This document shows, piece by piece, positions 1 through 6,304 of a DNA stretch of 14,858 bases. Origin of the DNA: Leptospira sp. 96542 (GTDB taxonomy: Bacteria > Spirochaetota > Leptospiria > Leptospirales > Leptospiraceae); NCBI GenBank assembly GCA_029310945.1, contig JARJFC010000070.1, positions 1-14,858 of the forward strand, in the 5' to 3' direction. Position 1 is the first letter of the stretch, and each line of letters begins with the position of its first letter. The notes below the pieces were generated by a model. It saw only the letters and a program-made list of their open reading frames with translations. It ran no database searches and had not been told where the DNA came from. Made by a program: the position numbers and the translations under genes.

Positions 1-2
1 CC

Positions 3-71
3 TTGCACAAGAAACGCTGTTATGAAATTCTCATACGATGGGGACAAGGCGAGTACGACTTTTATTCTTAA
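3..71 (+). CDS. Possible 3' end of an upstream gene (partial)
   Basis: One forward frame is open from the left edge to a TAA at 69-71 and reads like a protein tail, ending in RWGQGEYDFYS. It would overlap the start of the next gene by 34 bases. A second frame also ends early, at TGA 23-25, so which of the two, if either, is the true upstream gene cannot be settled from 70 bases. No function can be assigned. Confidence 0.25.
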   Translation: MHKKRCYEILIRWGQGEYDFYS

Positions 72-556
72 CTTTTTACGTAGTATCTCTGATTGTTTGG
101 ATAGCGGAAGAAATTTTTACACTTTCCAATCCATCTGAATATTTTGACAAATATAGGGTGATGATTGCTACAATTGAATCGTTCATTGCCATATCTTCTT
201 TTTTAGTAGTCTTCATTCTTTATAAGGAATTAAAAGAAGAATCATTAGAAAACCATCATGCAAAATCACAAATCCATGACCTCAAACGAACGAATAGAAT
301 TCTGAAAAACCCAGAACTTGGATTTTGGAAAGAAGTCAAAACCCAGATGGAAGAATGGAAACTAACCCAAACAGAAACTGAAATTGCAATCCTCATCCTT
401 AGAGGTTTTTCGCAAAAACAAATCGCAGCAGTTAGAAAAAAAAGTCTAAGAACCATTGAAAACCAAACTGCTTCCATTTATGAAAAATCGGCAATGAGGG
501 GAAAATTAGAGTTCATATCCTTTTTTCTGACCCCTTTGCTCCCCGAAGAGGATTAA
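38..556 (+). CDS. Membrane-anchored LuxR-type (GerE) HTH transcriptional regulator
   Basis: The protein has 172 residues. Two hydrophobic segments (about residues 7-28 and 41-62) are followed by a charged, helical, probably coiled-coil linker (64-90). The C-terminal LuxR/GerE helix-turn-helix domain spans about 107-165. The HTH is recognisable from LTQTETEIAILILRGFSQK and the following S-x-x-T-I-E-N-Q-x-x-x-I-Y-E-K-S pattern, the usual spacing for this family. No receiver or PAS domain is present, so any signal would have to come through the membrane segments. The ATG at 38 is the first start after an in-frame TGA at 23-25, and it has no clear Shine-Dalgarno. Such a regulator probably acts at the membrane on nearby or unlinked promoters; its targets are unknown. 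Confidence 0.85.
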   Translation: MGTRRVRLLFLTFYVVSLIVWIAEEIFTLSNPSEYFDKYRVMIATIESFIAISSFLVVFILYKELKEESLENHHAKSQIHDLKRTNRILKNPELGFWKEVKTQMEEWKLTQTETEIAILILRGFSQKQIAAVRKKSLRTIENQTASIYEKSAMRGKLEFISFFLTPLLPEED

Positions 557-695
557 AAAAATTTCATTTTTTATTTACTCTGAATTTTAGTCTTATAGTA
601 AGAAGATTTCAAAATTACCTATCAACTGTTATTCGACATCTATCCCGATCGATTCTACCTTTTTTGCCTTAAAAACAGAAGTTTTCTGATTAACA

Positions 696-706
696 AAAGG
701 AGGTGA
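696..706 (+). promoter_or_regulatory. Near-perfect Shine-Dalgarno before a small ORF
   Basis: AAAGGAGGTGA is fully complementary over 11 bases to the canonical 3' end of bacterial 16S rRNA (ACCUCCUUU and flank). It sits five bases, counted from the GGAGG core, before the ATG at 709. Most annotated genes in this window have weak or absent Shine-Dalgarno sequences, so this is the strongest site here and argues that the small ORF is translated. Confidence 0.6.
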
Positions 707-708
707 CA

Positions 709-777
709 ATGTTCCAATCTGTGTTATCATTGGCAGGACGGCCAAATGGGTATATTTTACTAATTTTGACTGTCTAA
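709..777 (+). CDS. 22-residue small hydrophobic peptide or leader peptide
   Basis: The ORF starts at ATG 709, directly after the strongest Shine-Dalgarno in the window, and stops at TAA 775-777. The peptide begins MFQSVLSLAGRPNG and ends in a hydrophobic stretch, YILLILTV. It is too short to place in a family. It lies 56 bases before the ankyrin-gene start, and its own coding sequence takes part in two mutually exclusive hairpins, an arrangement typical of leader peptides that control a downstream operon. Alternatives are a small membrane peptide (for example a toxin-like peptide) or the remnant of a larger gene. The Shine-Dalgarno and complete ORF are visible; translation and function are inference. 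Confidence 0.4.
   Translation: MFQSVLSLAGRPNGYILLILTV
714..748 (+). promoter_or_regulatory. Two mutually exclusive hairpins inside the small ORF
   Basis: CCAAT (714-718) can pair with ATTGG (729-733). TTGGC (730-734) can instead pair with GCCAA (741-745), extended by CA/TG across a one-base bulge. The shared bases mean that only one stem can form at a time. There is no terminal T-run, so any control would act on translation or RNA stability rather than by a classical terminator. Confidence 0.35.
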
Positions 778-786
778 AGTTATGTC

Positions 787-819
787 TGTCATGTTTCATA
801 ATTTGAGCGAAACATCACA
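787..819 (+). promoter_or_regulatory. Strong inverted repeat before the ankyrin gene
   Basis: TGTCATGTTTC (787-797) and GAAACATCACA (809-819) are inverted repeats with 10 of 11 positions paired and an 11-base loop. The dyad ends 14 bases before the ankyrin ATG. It lacks a following T-run, so it is not a normal intrinsic terminator. It could be an operator for a dimeric regulator or an RNA hairpin controlling the start of the ankyrin/cNMP operon. A CATAAT hexamer begins at its left arm and runs into the loop. Confidence 0.45.
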
Positions 820-833
820 CCAACCAACATAAT

Positions 834-2657
834 ATGATGAAATTTTCCTATTTTTATATATTCATTTTTCTTAATATAATCTCTTTAAATCCTTTGTCGC
901 CAGAAGAGACAATAAATGAAGATCCGAAAGATTTAATACAAATTTTAAAAACCTCTTCGCCTAGTAGTTTTGAGTTAGAACTCTCCAATGGAGGGGATCC
1001 GAACGTTGTAGATACATCAGGCAAATCTCTACTCATGTTAGCCATCGAACTTGGAAAGATAAACCAATTTGAAGTGCTAGTAAACGTTGGTGCTGATCTA
1101 AATAAAAGGGATCTGAGTGGTAAAACCTTATTACACTATGTTGTCAATTCAAAGTTCACAAATCAAATAAAATCTTTAGTGGAAAAAGGGGCTGACTTAA
1201 ATGCTTACGACGCAGATGGAAACACGCCACTCCATATTGCAGTTTTAAAAGGTGATGTTTCATCGGAAAAAACCTTAGTGGAAAAAGGGGCTGACGTTAA
1301 TCTAAGAAACAATCTAAAAAAAACACCCTTGTATTTGGCTTATGAAAAATCACATATCGAATCCATTCAGTATCTACTTAAAAATGGTGCAGATACCAAC
1401 CTTCCTGATGATAATGATCGTAATGTACTATTCGTGAGTATTGATCAAAAGAATACGAGAACAATGAATCTTGCCATCAGTTCTGGAATTACAATTGATA
1501 TGGAAGATAAATTTGGTGTCTCACCCATACTGTATTCACTAGAAAAAAAATTTAATTCAGGTTTCCTAATCTTATACAAACAGGGAGCCAATTTAAATTC
1601 AAAATCCCAAGATGGTAAATCTCTCATTGAACTTTGTATCCAAAATGGTGATACGAACACACTTAAACTTTTGTTAGAAAGATCAGTAGATCCGAATCAA
1701 AAACTTACAACAGGTAAAACACCCATTGAAGAAACGATCGAATTTGAAAAATGGCCAATGGTTAATTTGTTTATTAAACACGATGTGAATCTAAATGAAC
1801 AGAATGAAGGTGGTTATTTACCTCTCCATCTCATCGCAAAAAAACCGAATCCTAAAATCATCGAAGAAATAATAAAAAGAACCCCTGACAAAGATCCAAT
1901 AAACCCAAAAACTGGCGAAACCCCACTTTCTTTAGCTTTAGAATACAACCAAATTTCAAATGCAAAAATCTTGATAAAAAATGAAGCAAATATAAATCAT
2001 ATTTTACAAAATGGAGAAAGTCTCTTAACAGCTACAATAAAAAATAAAAATCTGAATACATTCAATTTATTAGTTAACTCTGGAGTCGATATACATGCGC
2101 TAAACGATCAAAATGAAAATGTATTATTTAGCGTTTGTTACTTAGACCTAAAAAACAACGAACAAAAAATCTCTGACGAAATGATCAAAACATTGCTAAA
2201 AAGTGGAATAAATCTCAATGTCAAAAACAAAATTGGCCTAACTCCAATTCACATTGCACTAGTTAGCGGAAAGATTGAAACAGTATACCAACTTTTACGT
2301 TCTGGATCTGATATAAATCTTAGTGATCAAAATGGATACAGTGTTTTACATCGTTCCCTACTCCAATACCTGACCACCAAAGACAAAAATCTAAGCGATT
2401 TATTTAGAAAATTAGTACTTTTCCTAACTGAAAAAAAGCCAAATCTCAACCAACAAGACAAATTAGGGAAAACTATACTGTCCGAACTAGCAATTCAATT
2501 TGACCCTGACAAAAGAGAGCCGATATTGGAATTAGCTCGGAAATTTATGGGGTTCGGTGCAGATCCAAATTTGTTAGACAAAAATGGAAAATCGCCAATC
2601 CAATATGCACAAGAGAAAAAAATTCAAGAACTCATAGAAATTTATCGCGGCAATTGA
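834..2657 (+). CDS. Secreted ankyrin-repeat protein (about 16 repeats)
   Basis: The protein has 607 residues. An N-terminal hydrophobic stretch (about 4-20, no lipobox cysteine) looks like a signal peptide, so a periplasmic or exported location is inferred. About 16 ankyrin repeats follow, beginning near residues 62, 95, 128, 161, 194, 227, 260, 293, 326, 360, 393, 426, 467, 500, 544 and 583. The early ones are exactly 33 residues apart; motifs include DGNTPLHIAVLKG and IGLTPIHIALVSG. Ankyrin arrays bind other proteins; the partner is unknown. No catalytic domain is attached. ATG 834 and ATG 837 are both possible starts; neither has a Shine-Dalgarno, and an in-frame TGA at 804 rules out longer versions. 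The stop overlaps the next start (TGATG), so translation is probably coupled to the cNMP-binding genes. Confidence 0.9.
   Translation: MMKFSYFYIFIFLNIISLNPLSPEETINEDPKDLIQILKTSSPSSFELELSNGGDPNVVDTSGKSLLMLAIELGKINQFEVLVNVGADLNKRDLSGKTLLHYVVNSKFTNQIKSLVEKGADLNAYDADGNTPLHIAVLKGDVSSEKTLVEKGADVNLRNNLKKTPLYLAYEKSHIESIQYLLKNGADTNLPDDNDRNVLFVSIDQKNTRTMNLAISSGITIDMEDKFGVSPILYSLEKKFNSGFLILYKQGANLNSKSQDGKSLIELCIQNGDTNTLKLLLERSVDPNQKLTTGKTPIEETIEFEKWPMVNLFIKHDVNLNEQNEGGYLPLHLIAKKPNPKIIEEIIKRTPDKDPINPKTGETPLSLALEYNQISNAKILIKNEANINHILQNGESLLTATIKNKNLNTFNLLVNSGVDIHALNDQNENVLFSVCYLDLKNNEQKISDEMIKTLLKSGINLNVKNKIGLTPIHIALVSGKIETVYQLLRSGSDINLSDQNGYSVLHRSLLQYLTTKDKNLSDLFRKLVLFLTEKKPNLNQQDKLGKTILSELAIQFDPDKREPILELARKFMGFGADPNLLDKNGKSPIQYAQEKKIQELIEIYRGN
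1176..1295 (+). repeat. 21-base exact direct repeat, 99 bases apart, in the ankyrin gene
   Basis: The same 21 bases, encoding the core LVEKGAD, occur at 1176-1196 and 1275-1295. The 99-base offset is exactly one 33-codon ankyrin repeat. Exact identity at DNA level within otherwise diverged repeats suggests recent duplication or gene conversion between neighbouring repeats. Confidence 0.75.
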
Positions 2658-3091
2658 TGTCCATTCCAAAGAAAGAAAACAAAATTAATATATTCGACTT
2701 CGTTAATACGGTTCCAACGAAGACGTTCAAACGCGGAGAAATCATAGTTCGCGAAGGTGAGCCTTCGAACGAAAGAATGTATTTTATCCTCAGTGGCGTT
2801 TTATCTGTAGGTATGGGTTCTCCTGATACAGGTAACTTCCATGAAGTACGAAAATTATCAACAGGTGAGTTCTTCGGAGAAATTGCCCTTATATCATCTC
2901 ACTCAAGAGCTATGACTGTTTTTATCGATAGTGATCGTGCACAACTCGGAATTTTAGACAAACAAAATTTAATTCGTATCGCCAACTCGAATCCTATGTT
3001 TGTGTATGCGCTTCTCCAAACTTATGTAGAACGGCTGATTGAGGCGGAACAAAAATTAAAGGAACTGACTGAGGTGGAAGATGGGGCTTAA
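2657..3091 (+). CDS. Single-domain cyclic-nucleotide-binding (CRP/CAP_ED) protein, first of a pair
   Basis: The protein has 144 residues from ATG 2657. A TTG three bases earlier is possible, but the ATG overlaps the ankyrin stop as TGATG, the usual coupled arrangement. It is one cNMP-binding beta-roll (about 19-115) with the conserved KRGEIIVREGEPS strand and glycine region. The phosphate-binding cassette GEFFGEIAL (70-78) is followed by SRAMTV, whose Arg84 is in the phosphate-contacting position. A C-terminal helix (120-140) follows, with no helix-turn-helix, so it cannot work as a CRP-type DNA binder on its own. By family knowledge it should bind cAMP, cGMP or a related ligand and change its contacts with a partner. 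The neighbouring cNMP protein and the ankyrin protein are candidates, though the ankyrin protein seems to be exported. Confidence 0.85.
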   Translation: MSIPKKENKINIFDFVNTVPTKTFKRGEIIVREGEPSNERMYFILSGVLSVGMGSPDTGNFHEVRKLSTGEFFGEIALISSHSRAMTVFIDSDRAQLGILDKQNLIRIANSNPMFVYALLQTYVERLIEAEQKLKELTEVEDGA

Positions 3092-3593
3092 AGAATCACT
3101 CGCCAAACTCAGTATGATCAATATCAAACGTGGTGAAGTGCTTTTTAAAGAAGGTGTGCCTTCCAACGGCGCTATGTTTTTTTTGTTCGAAGGCCAACTT
3201 GATATTTATAAACAAATAGAAAGTAAACATACAAAACTTAGAAGTATACTGCCAGGTGAATTTTTTGGCGAAATGGCAATCATCAATAATAGCCCAAGGG
3301 CTGCTTCAATCGTTGTAGTTTCAGAAACAGCAAAATTAGGAATCATCAACCGCAATACATTCGTTAAAATGAGTCAGGAGAGCCCTGAATTTTTGTTTTT
3401 ACTTCTTAAAAAAGTAATCGAAAGGTTGTATGAGACCGACTCAAAAATTCGTGCCATCAAGCGAAGGGCAGACGAAAAAGATAATATCCAAACGAAAAAC
3501 ACTGCAACGGAAGAACCCATACAATCAGCAGATGAAATACCTATGATCCCAGTTGAAGCTTTAACGGACATTCCGGAAGGCGAAACCGAATAA
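3081..3593 (+). CDS. Single-domain cyclic-nucleotide-binding protein, second of a pair
   Basis: The protein has 170 residues, and its start overlaps the preceding gene by 11 bases. GAGG at 3071-3074, six bases before the ATG, is a good Shine-Dalgarno inside the upstream gene. A cNMP-binding beta-roll covers about residues 12-105. Its phosphate-binding cassette is close to the eukaryotic PKA type: FFGEMAI (61-67), then SPRAAS (71-76) with Arg73. After the C-helix (to about 127) comes a charged, probably disordered tail (128-170) rich in Glu and Thr, with no helix-turn-helix. It is related in architecture to the gene before it, so the two probably arose by duplication and may form a heterodimer. 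The stop lies 2 bases from the stop of the opposing dehydrogenase gene. Confidence 0.85.
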   Translation: MGLKESLAKLSMINIKRGEVLFKEGVPSNGAMFFLFEGQLDIYKQIESKHTKLRSILPGEFFGEMAIINNSPRAASIVVVSETAKLGIINRNTFVKMSQESPEFLFLLLKKVIERLYETDSKIRAIKRRADEKDNIQTKNTATEEPIQSADEIPMIPVEALTDIPEGETE

Positions 3594-3595
3594 TT

Positions 3596-4303
3596 CTAAT
3601 TTTTCTTTTTTCTTTTGATTTTAAAATGTTCGGGTGTGACCACAACTTCGCGGAGTATCATTCTGTTTCTAAATTGAACCATTGAAACAACCACTTCCGC
3701 AATTGTATCTGGATTCAAAAAGGATTTTTCATCTTCGTCTGGTTCAAAATTTAGGTTGTCGTAAAACTCCGTTTTGGTGACTTCTGGAATGATCAAATTA
3801 ACAGCAACCTCAGACTTCCTAAGTTCAGCATGGATTTGCCGAACAAAGTGATGTAAACCTGATTTTGCGGCTCCATACACATTGCCCCATGGTGATACTT
3901 CTAAGCCAGCAACCGAACCCACAAATATGATTTGGCCTTTGTTTTCTTTCAAATTTCTCATGAACATTTTAGTCAGCACCATGGGTGTTAAAAAATTAAC
4001 ATTAACCAATTCGCTTATCTTCTGAATGGGCACTTCTTCGATAGGAGCAAAATAACCAAACCCAGCATTATTGACAAGTAGGGATATATCTTTCAGATTC
4101 GGAATTTTATTTTGTATCATTTCGACTTCTTTGATTTTTGAAAGATCGGCGGAAATAAGCTCAAAATTTTGATTCGTATATTCAGAACGTTCTGGATTGC
4201 GACAAATACCAAATACAAAATAACCATCTTCTATTAATTTTTTTGAAATCGAAAGACCAATCCCTCGAGAAGCACCTGTTACAAGGGCAAACTTTTTATT
4301 CAT
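3596..4303 (-). CDS. Short-chain dehydrogenase/reductase (SDR)
   Basis: The protein has 235 residues, a normal length for a classical SDR. The N-terminal Rossmann motif TGASRGIG (9-16) binds NAD(P)H, and NNAG (78-81) supports the central sheet. The catalytic residues are Ser130 (FVGSVAG) and Tyr143/Lys147 (YGAAK). Arg13 in the glycine-rich loop and Arg35 near the end of strand 2 favour NADPH over NADH; this is an inference. The substrate is unknown. It is the last gene of the five-gene operon led by alkC, overlapping the esterase by four bases (ATGA). The lysine-rich C-terminus (KRKKKN) gives a T-rich stretch right after the opposing cNMP gene. No space is left for a dedicated terminator. Confidence 0.9.
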   Translation of the reverse strand: MNKKFALVTGASRGIGLSISKKLIEDGYFVFGICRNPERSEYTNQNFELISADLSKIKEVEMIQNKIPNLKDISLLVNNAGFGYFAPIEEVPIQKISELVNVNFLTPMVLTKMFMRNLKENKGQIIFVGSVAGLEVSPWGNVYGAAKSGLHHFVRQIHAELRKSEVAVNLIIPEVTKTEFYDNLNFEPDEDEKSFLNPDTIAEVVVSMVQFRNRMILREVVVTPEHFKIKRKKKN

Positions 4304-5193
4304 AAACTACTGAAAAAATCCCAGACAAAGTCTGAACCTTGAACTGTTTTTAATTGAATTCCTTTATCCCAATATTTAAACATTGGTTTTTCGCCAGGCC
4401 AAACATGACCAACTCCAATCATCTTATATAGTTTAATTTTCGTATTTGCGTTACAACCAGAATAGGTGATTGTTTCTATTCTAAGACCTTCTTCAGGTGT
4501 TGTCACTGTTTCTTTTTTTTCGCCCTCACAGCCGTTCCAATTTTTCCAACGTAAAAAACTATCTTCGGCACTTAAAATTTCGCCACCGTCCTTCACATAA
4601 CCACCTGAATATGGAACAATGGGATCAGCTGTGCCCACAAGAATTCCAACAGAAACAGGTGTTTTTGGGGTTTTTAATTTCAGGGCAAAAACACTGAGTT
4701 GAGAAGAAACACTAAGCACTCCCCTCCACAACTCCGGTTTTTCAAGTGCTAATCGTTGCGCCATAAACCCGCCATTGGAATGACCTAACAAAAATATAAA
4801 AGAAGGATCCACTGAACCTTCCTGAATCATATATTTTGCTACTGATTCGATAAAACGTACATCATTTACTTTGTGTTCGTCGGCAGGTGTACTTCCTCTG
4901 CCATCTGCCCAACTCCTTCGAAACCCATCAGGAAAAACCACGATTACATTTTTTTCATCAGACAATACATCTAATTTCGTTTGGTTGATCATATAAGCGC
5001 CATTTCCAAGTCTTCCGTGCAAAGCAATGATGAGTGGAATTTTTTCTCCTTTCCACTTTTTTGGATAATGTATAAGAAAAGTCCTGGTTCTTCCCTCAAT
5101 CGGGAGGGAAATCGTTTTCTCATTACTCATTGTTTGGCGAAAAAACCCAAAACATGAGTTAAAGAATAGAATGCTAACAATAATGACTTTCAA
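4300..5193 (-). CDS. LpqC / PHB-depolymerase-family esterase, exported
   Basis: The protein has 297 residues with an alpha/beta-hydrolase fold of the LpqC/polyhydroxybutyrate-depolymerase/feruloyl-esterase group. Visible landmarks are the oxyanion loop ALHGRLGNG (from about 57), a PDG-x-x-x-x-W-ADGRG stretch (88-100), the nucleophile elbow GHSNGG with Ser139, acid Asp200 in GTADPIVPYSGG, and His263 in GVGHVWPG. The catalytic triad is therefore complete. The N-terminus MKVIIVSILFFNSCFG is a short signal peptide; Cys14 may make it a spirochaete-type lipoprotein. It probably hydrolyses ester bonds of small or polymeric substrates in the envelope; the true substrate cannot be read from sequence. 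It overlaps both operon neighbours by four bases. Confidence 0.88.
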   Translation of the reverse strand: MKVIIVSILFFNSCFGFFRQTMSNEKTISLPIEGRTRTFLIHYPKKWKGEKIPLIIALHGRLGNGAYMINQTKLDVLSDEKNVIVVFPDGFRRSWADGRGSTPADEHKVNDVRFIESVAKYMIQEGSVDPSFIFLLGHSNGGFMAQRLALEKPELWRGVLSVSSQLSVFALKLKTPKTPVSVGILVGTADPIVPYSGGYVKDGGEILSAEDSFLRWKNWNGCEGEKKETVTTPEEGLRIETITYSGCNANTKIKLYKMIGVGHVWPGEKPMFKYWDKGIQLKTVQGSDFVWDFFSSL

Positions 5194-5714
5194 TTTTGGA
5201 ACCTCTCCAATTCAACTGTTTCTTTGATCATATTGGAATAAATTTTACTTGGCCAATTTGTGGGTGTAAAGATAACAACGGGAATTCCTCGCCATTGATC
5301 CATTCCAATATTAAACACAGATTCTTTTAAAATTTTATTCTGATCGGAATATCGAAATGTCAAAGTCTGTTCCGACCTTATATGATAGGGGATCATACCA
5401 GCGGTGAAAAAAGTCAAAAACCAATTCGCCGCATGTAATAATGGATAATTGTATTTGGAATCTCTTTTTTGTAATATGATTTGTATTTCTTTGGATGAAT
5501 TTGTATCTTCAATAAATCCTTTTTGTACCAATTTCTCTAATACCAATTTTTTTTCAAAATCAAAACGGTAAAACCCGGTGAATACGATCTTCACTCTTTC
5601 CTTTGCGAATGGAGCTGCAGTCCTATCTGAAGATAAAACTTTATCCGGAAAGGCCGCGCATTGAAGCAAACAAATAAAGCCAATAACGATGATTGGTCTT
5701 TTATTAAAAATCAT
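5190..5714 (-). CDS. Small putative lipoprotein A
   Basis: The protein has 174 residues and no recognised family. The N-terminus has a lipoprotein signal peptide ending in CLLQC, with Cys19 as the likely lipidation site. The mature part holds an EIQIILQKRD strand (about 78-87) and a hydrophobic segment, WFLTFFTAGMIPYH (about 98-111), that could insert in or lie on a membrane. It overlaps the preceding lipoprotein gene by 11 bases and the esterase by 4, so the three are almost certainly co-translated. The layout resembles lipoprotein B (signal peptide, an IQIIL strand, then a hydrophobic patch), suggesting a distant paralogue pair. Function unknown. Confidence 0.8.
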   Translation of the reverse strand: MIFNKRPIIVIGFICLLQCAAFPDKVLSSDRTAAPFAKERVKIVFTGFYRFDFEKKLVLEKLVQKGFIEDTNSSKEIQIILQKRDSKYNYPLLHAANWFLTFFTAGMIPYHIRSEQTLTFRYSDQNKILKESVFNIGMDQWRGIPVVIFTPTNWPSKIYSNMIKETVELERFQN

Positions 5715-6300
5715 CTTTAGCCTCCGCCAAAAATTGATGAACGATCTTAGTTAAAATTATATCCCACCGCTTAGAATCATCATACCACATGAAAACCAAA
5801 CTCAACCAGCCGAACATTTGGTACGATTCAAGCGAATACCGATATTCTTTTGTAAGTTTGTTTGGTTTCCTGATACGTATGACTAAAAAATCATCGTCTC
5901 TATCTACATCTGGAATTACGAAGAATGACCTAAGAGATAACACCCTATTGCCAATGTACAATAAATAACGACCCTGATCATTTTCTTGCATCCAAGTAAC
6001 AGGTTCGTGAGTTTCTCCTAAAAACCAACGAAACTTGGGACTTGACTCTAAAATAATTTGGATGTTCGTATCCGTGTCCAAACCTTCGTGGAATTGAACT
6101 GTGGAAAACACATTGGATTTTGAAAATGCCTGGAGTAAGATGGATGCCTTTTGTTTGTCATTACCACCTTCCCAACCAATCAGTTCATAACCCATAGTTT
6201 TTTCTATTTTATACCTTGGAGGATTTACATTTGGTATATCCGCAGTAAAAAACATAGAACATGACACGGCAAACGGAAATATGAACAAAAGGAAGCGCAT
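5704..6300 (-). CDS. Small putative lipoprotein B
   Basis: The protein has 198 residues and no recognised family. A signal peptide, MRFLLFIFPFAVSC, places Cys14 at a plausible spirochaete lipobox. The mature part contains an NIQIILESSPKFRWFLGE segment and a C-terminal hydrophobic stretch, FGWLSLVFMWY. That is the same order of features as in the next gene, so the two may be diverged paralogues working together in the envelope. The start is four bases after the alkC stop and has no clear Shine-Dalgarno, which suggests translational coupling to alkC. Function unknown. Confidence 0.8.
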   Translation of the reverse strand: MRFLLFIFPFAVSCSMFFTADIPNVNPPRYKIEKTMGYELIGWEGGNDKQKASILLQAFSKSNVFSTVQFHEGLDTDTNIQIILESSPKFRWFLGETHEPVTWMQENDQGRYLLYIGNRVLSLRSFFVIPDVDRDDDFLVIRIRKPNKLTKEYRYSLESYQMFGWLSLVFMWYDDSKRWDIILTKIVHQFLAEAKDDF

Positions 6301-6304
6301 AAAT

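Larger units (their letters stand above)
557..833 (+). other. 277-base leader/intergenic region
   Basis: This AT-rich region separates the LuxR-type gene from the ankyrin gene. At its left end lies an all-A:T inverted repeat (AAAAAAT at 556-562, ATTTTTT at 566-572) that could be a weak terminator for the regulator. Further right are a very strong Shine-Dalgarno with a 22-codon ORF (709-777), overlapping alternative hairpins (714-748) and a strong dyad (787-819), each listed separately. Two CATAAT hexamers (797-802 and 828-833) resemble -10 boxes, but neither has a convincing -35 partner at 16-18 bases. Confidence 0.5.

Noticed and set aside
2654..2656. TTG at 2654 as start of the first cNMP gene
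   Set aside because: The ATG at 2657 overlaps the ankyrin stop in the common TGATG arrangement and is the stronger start codon.
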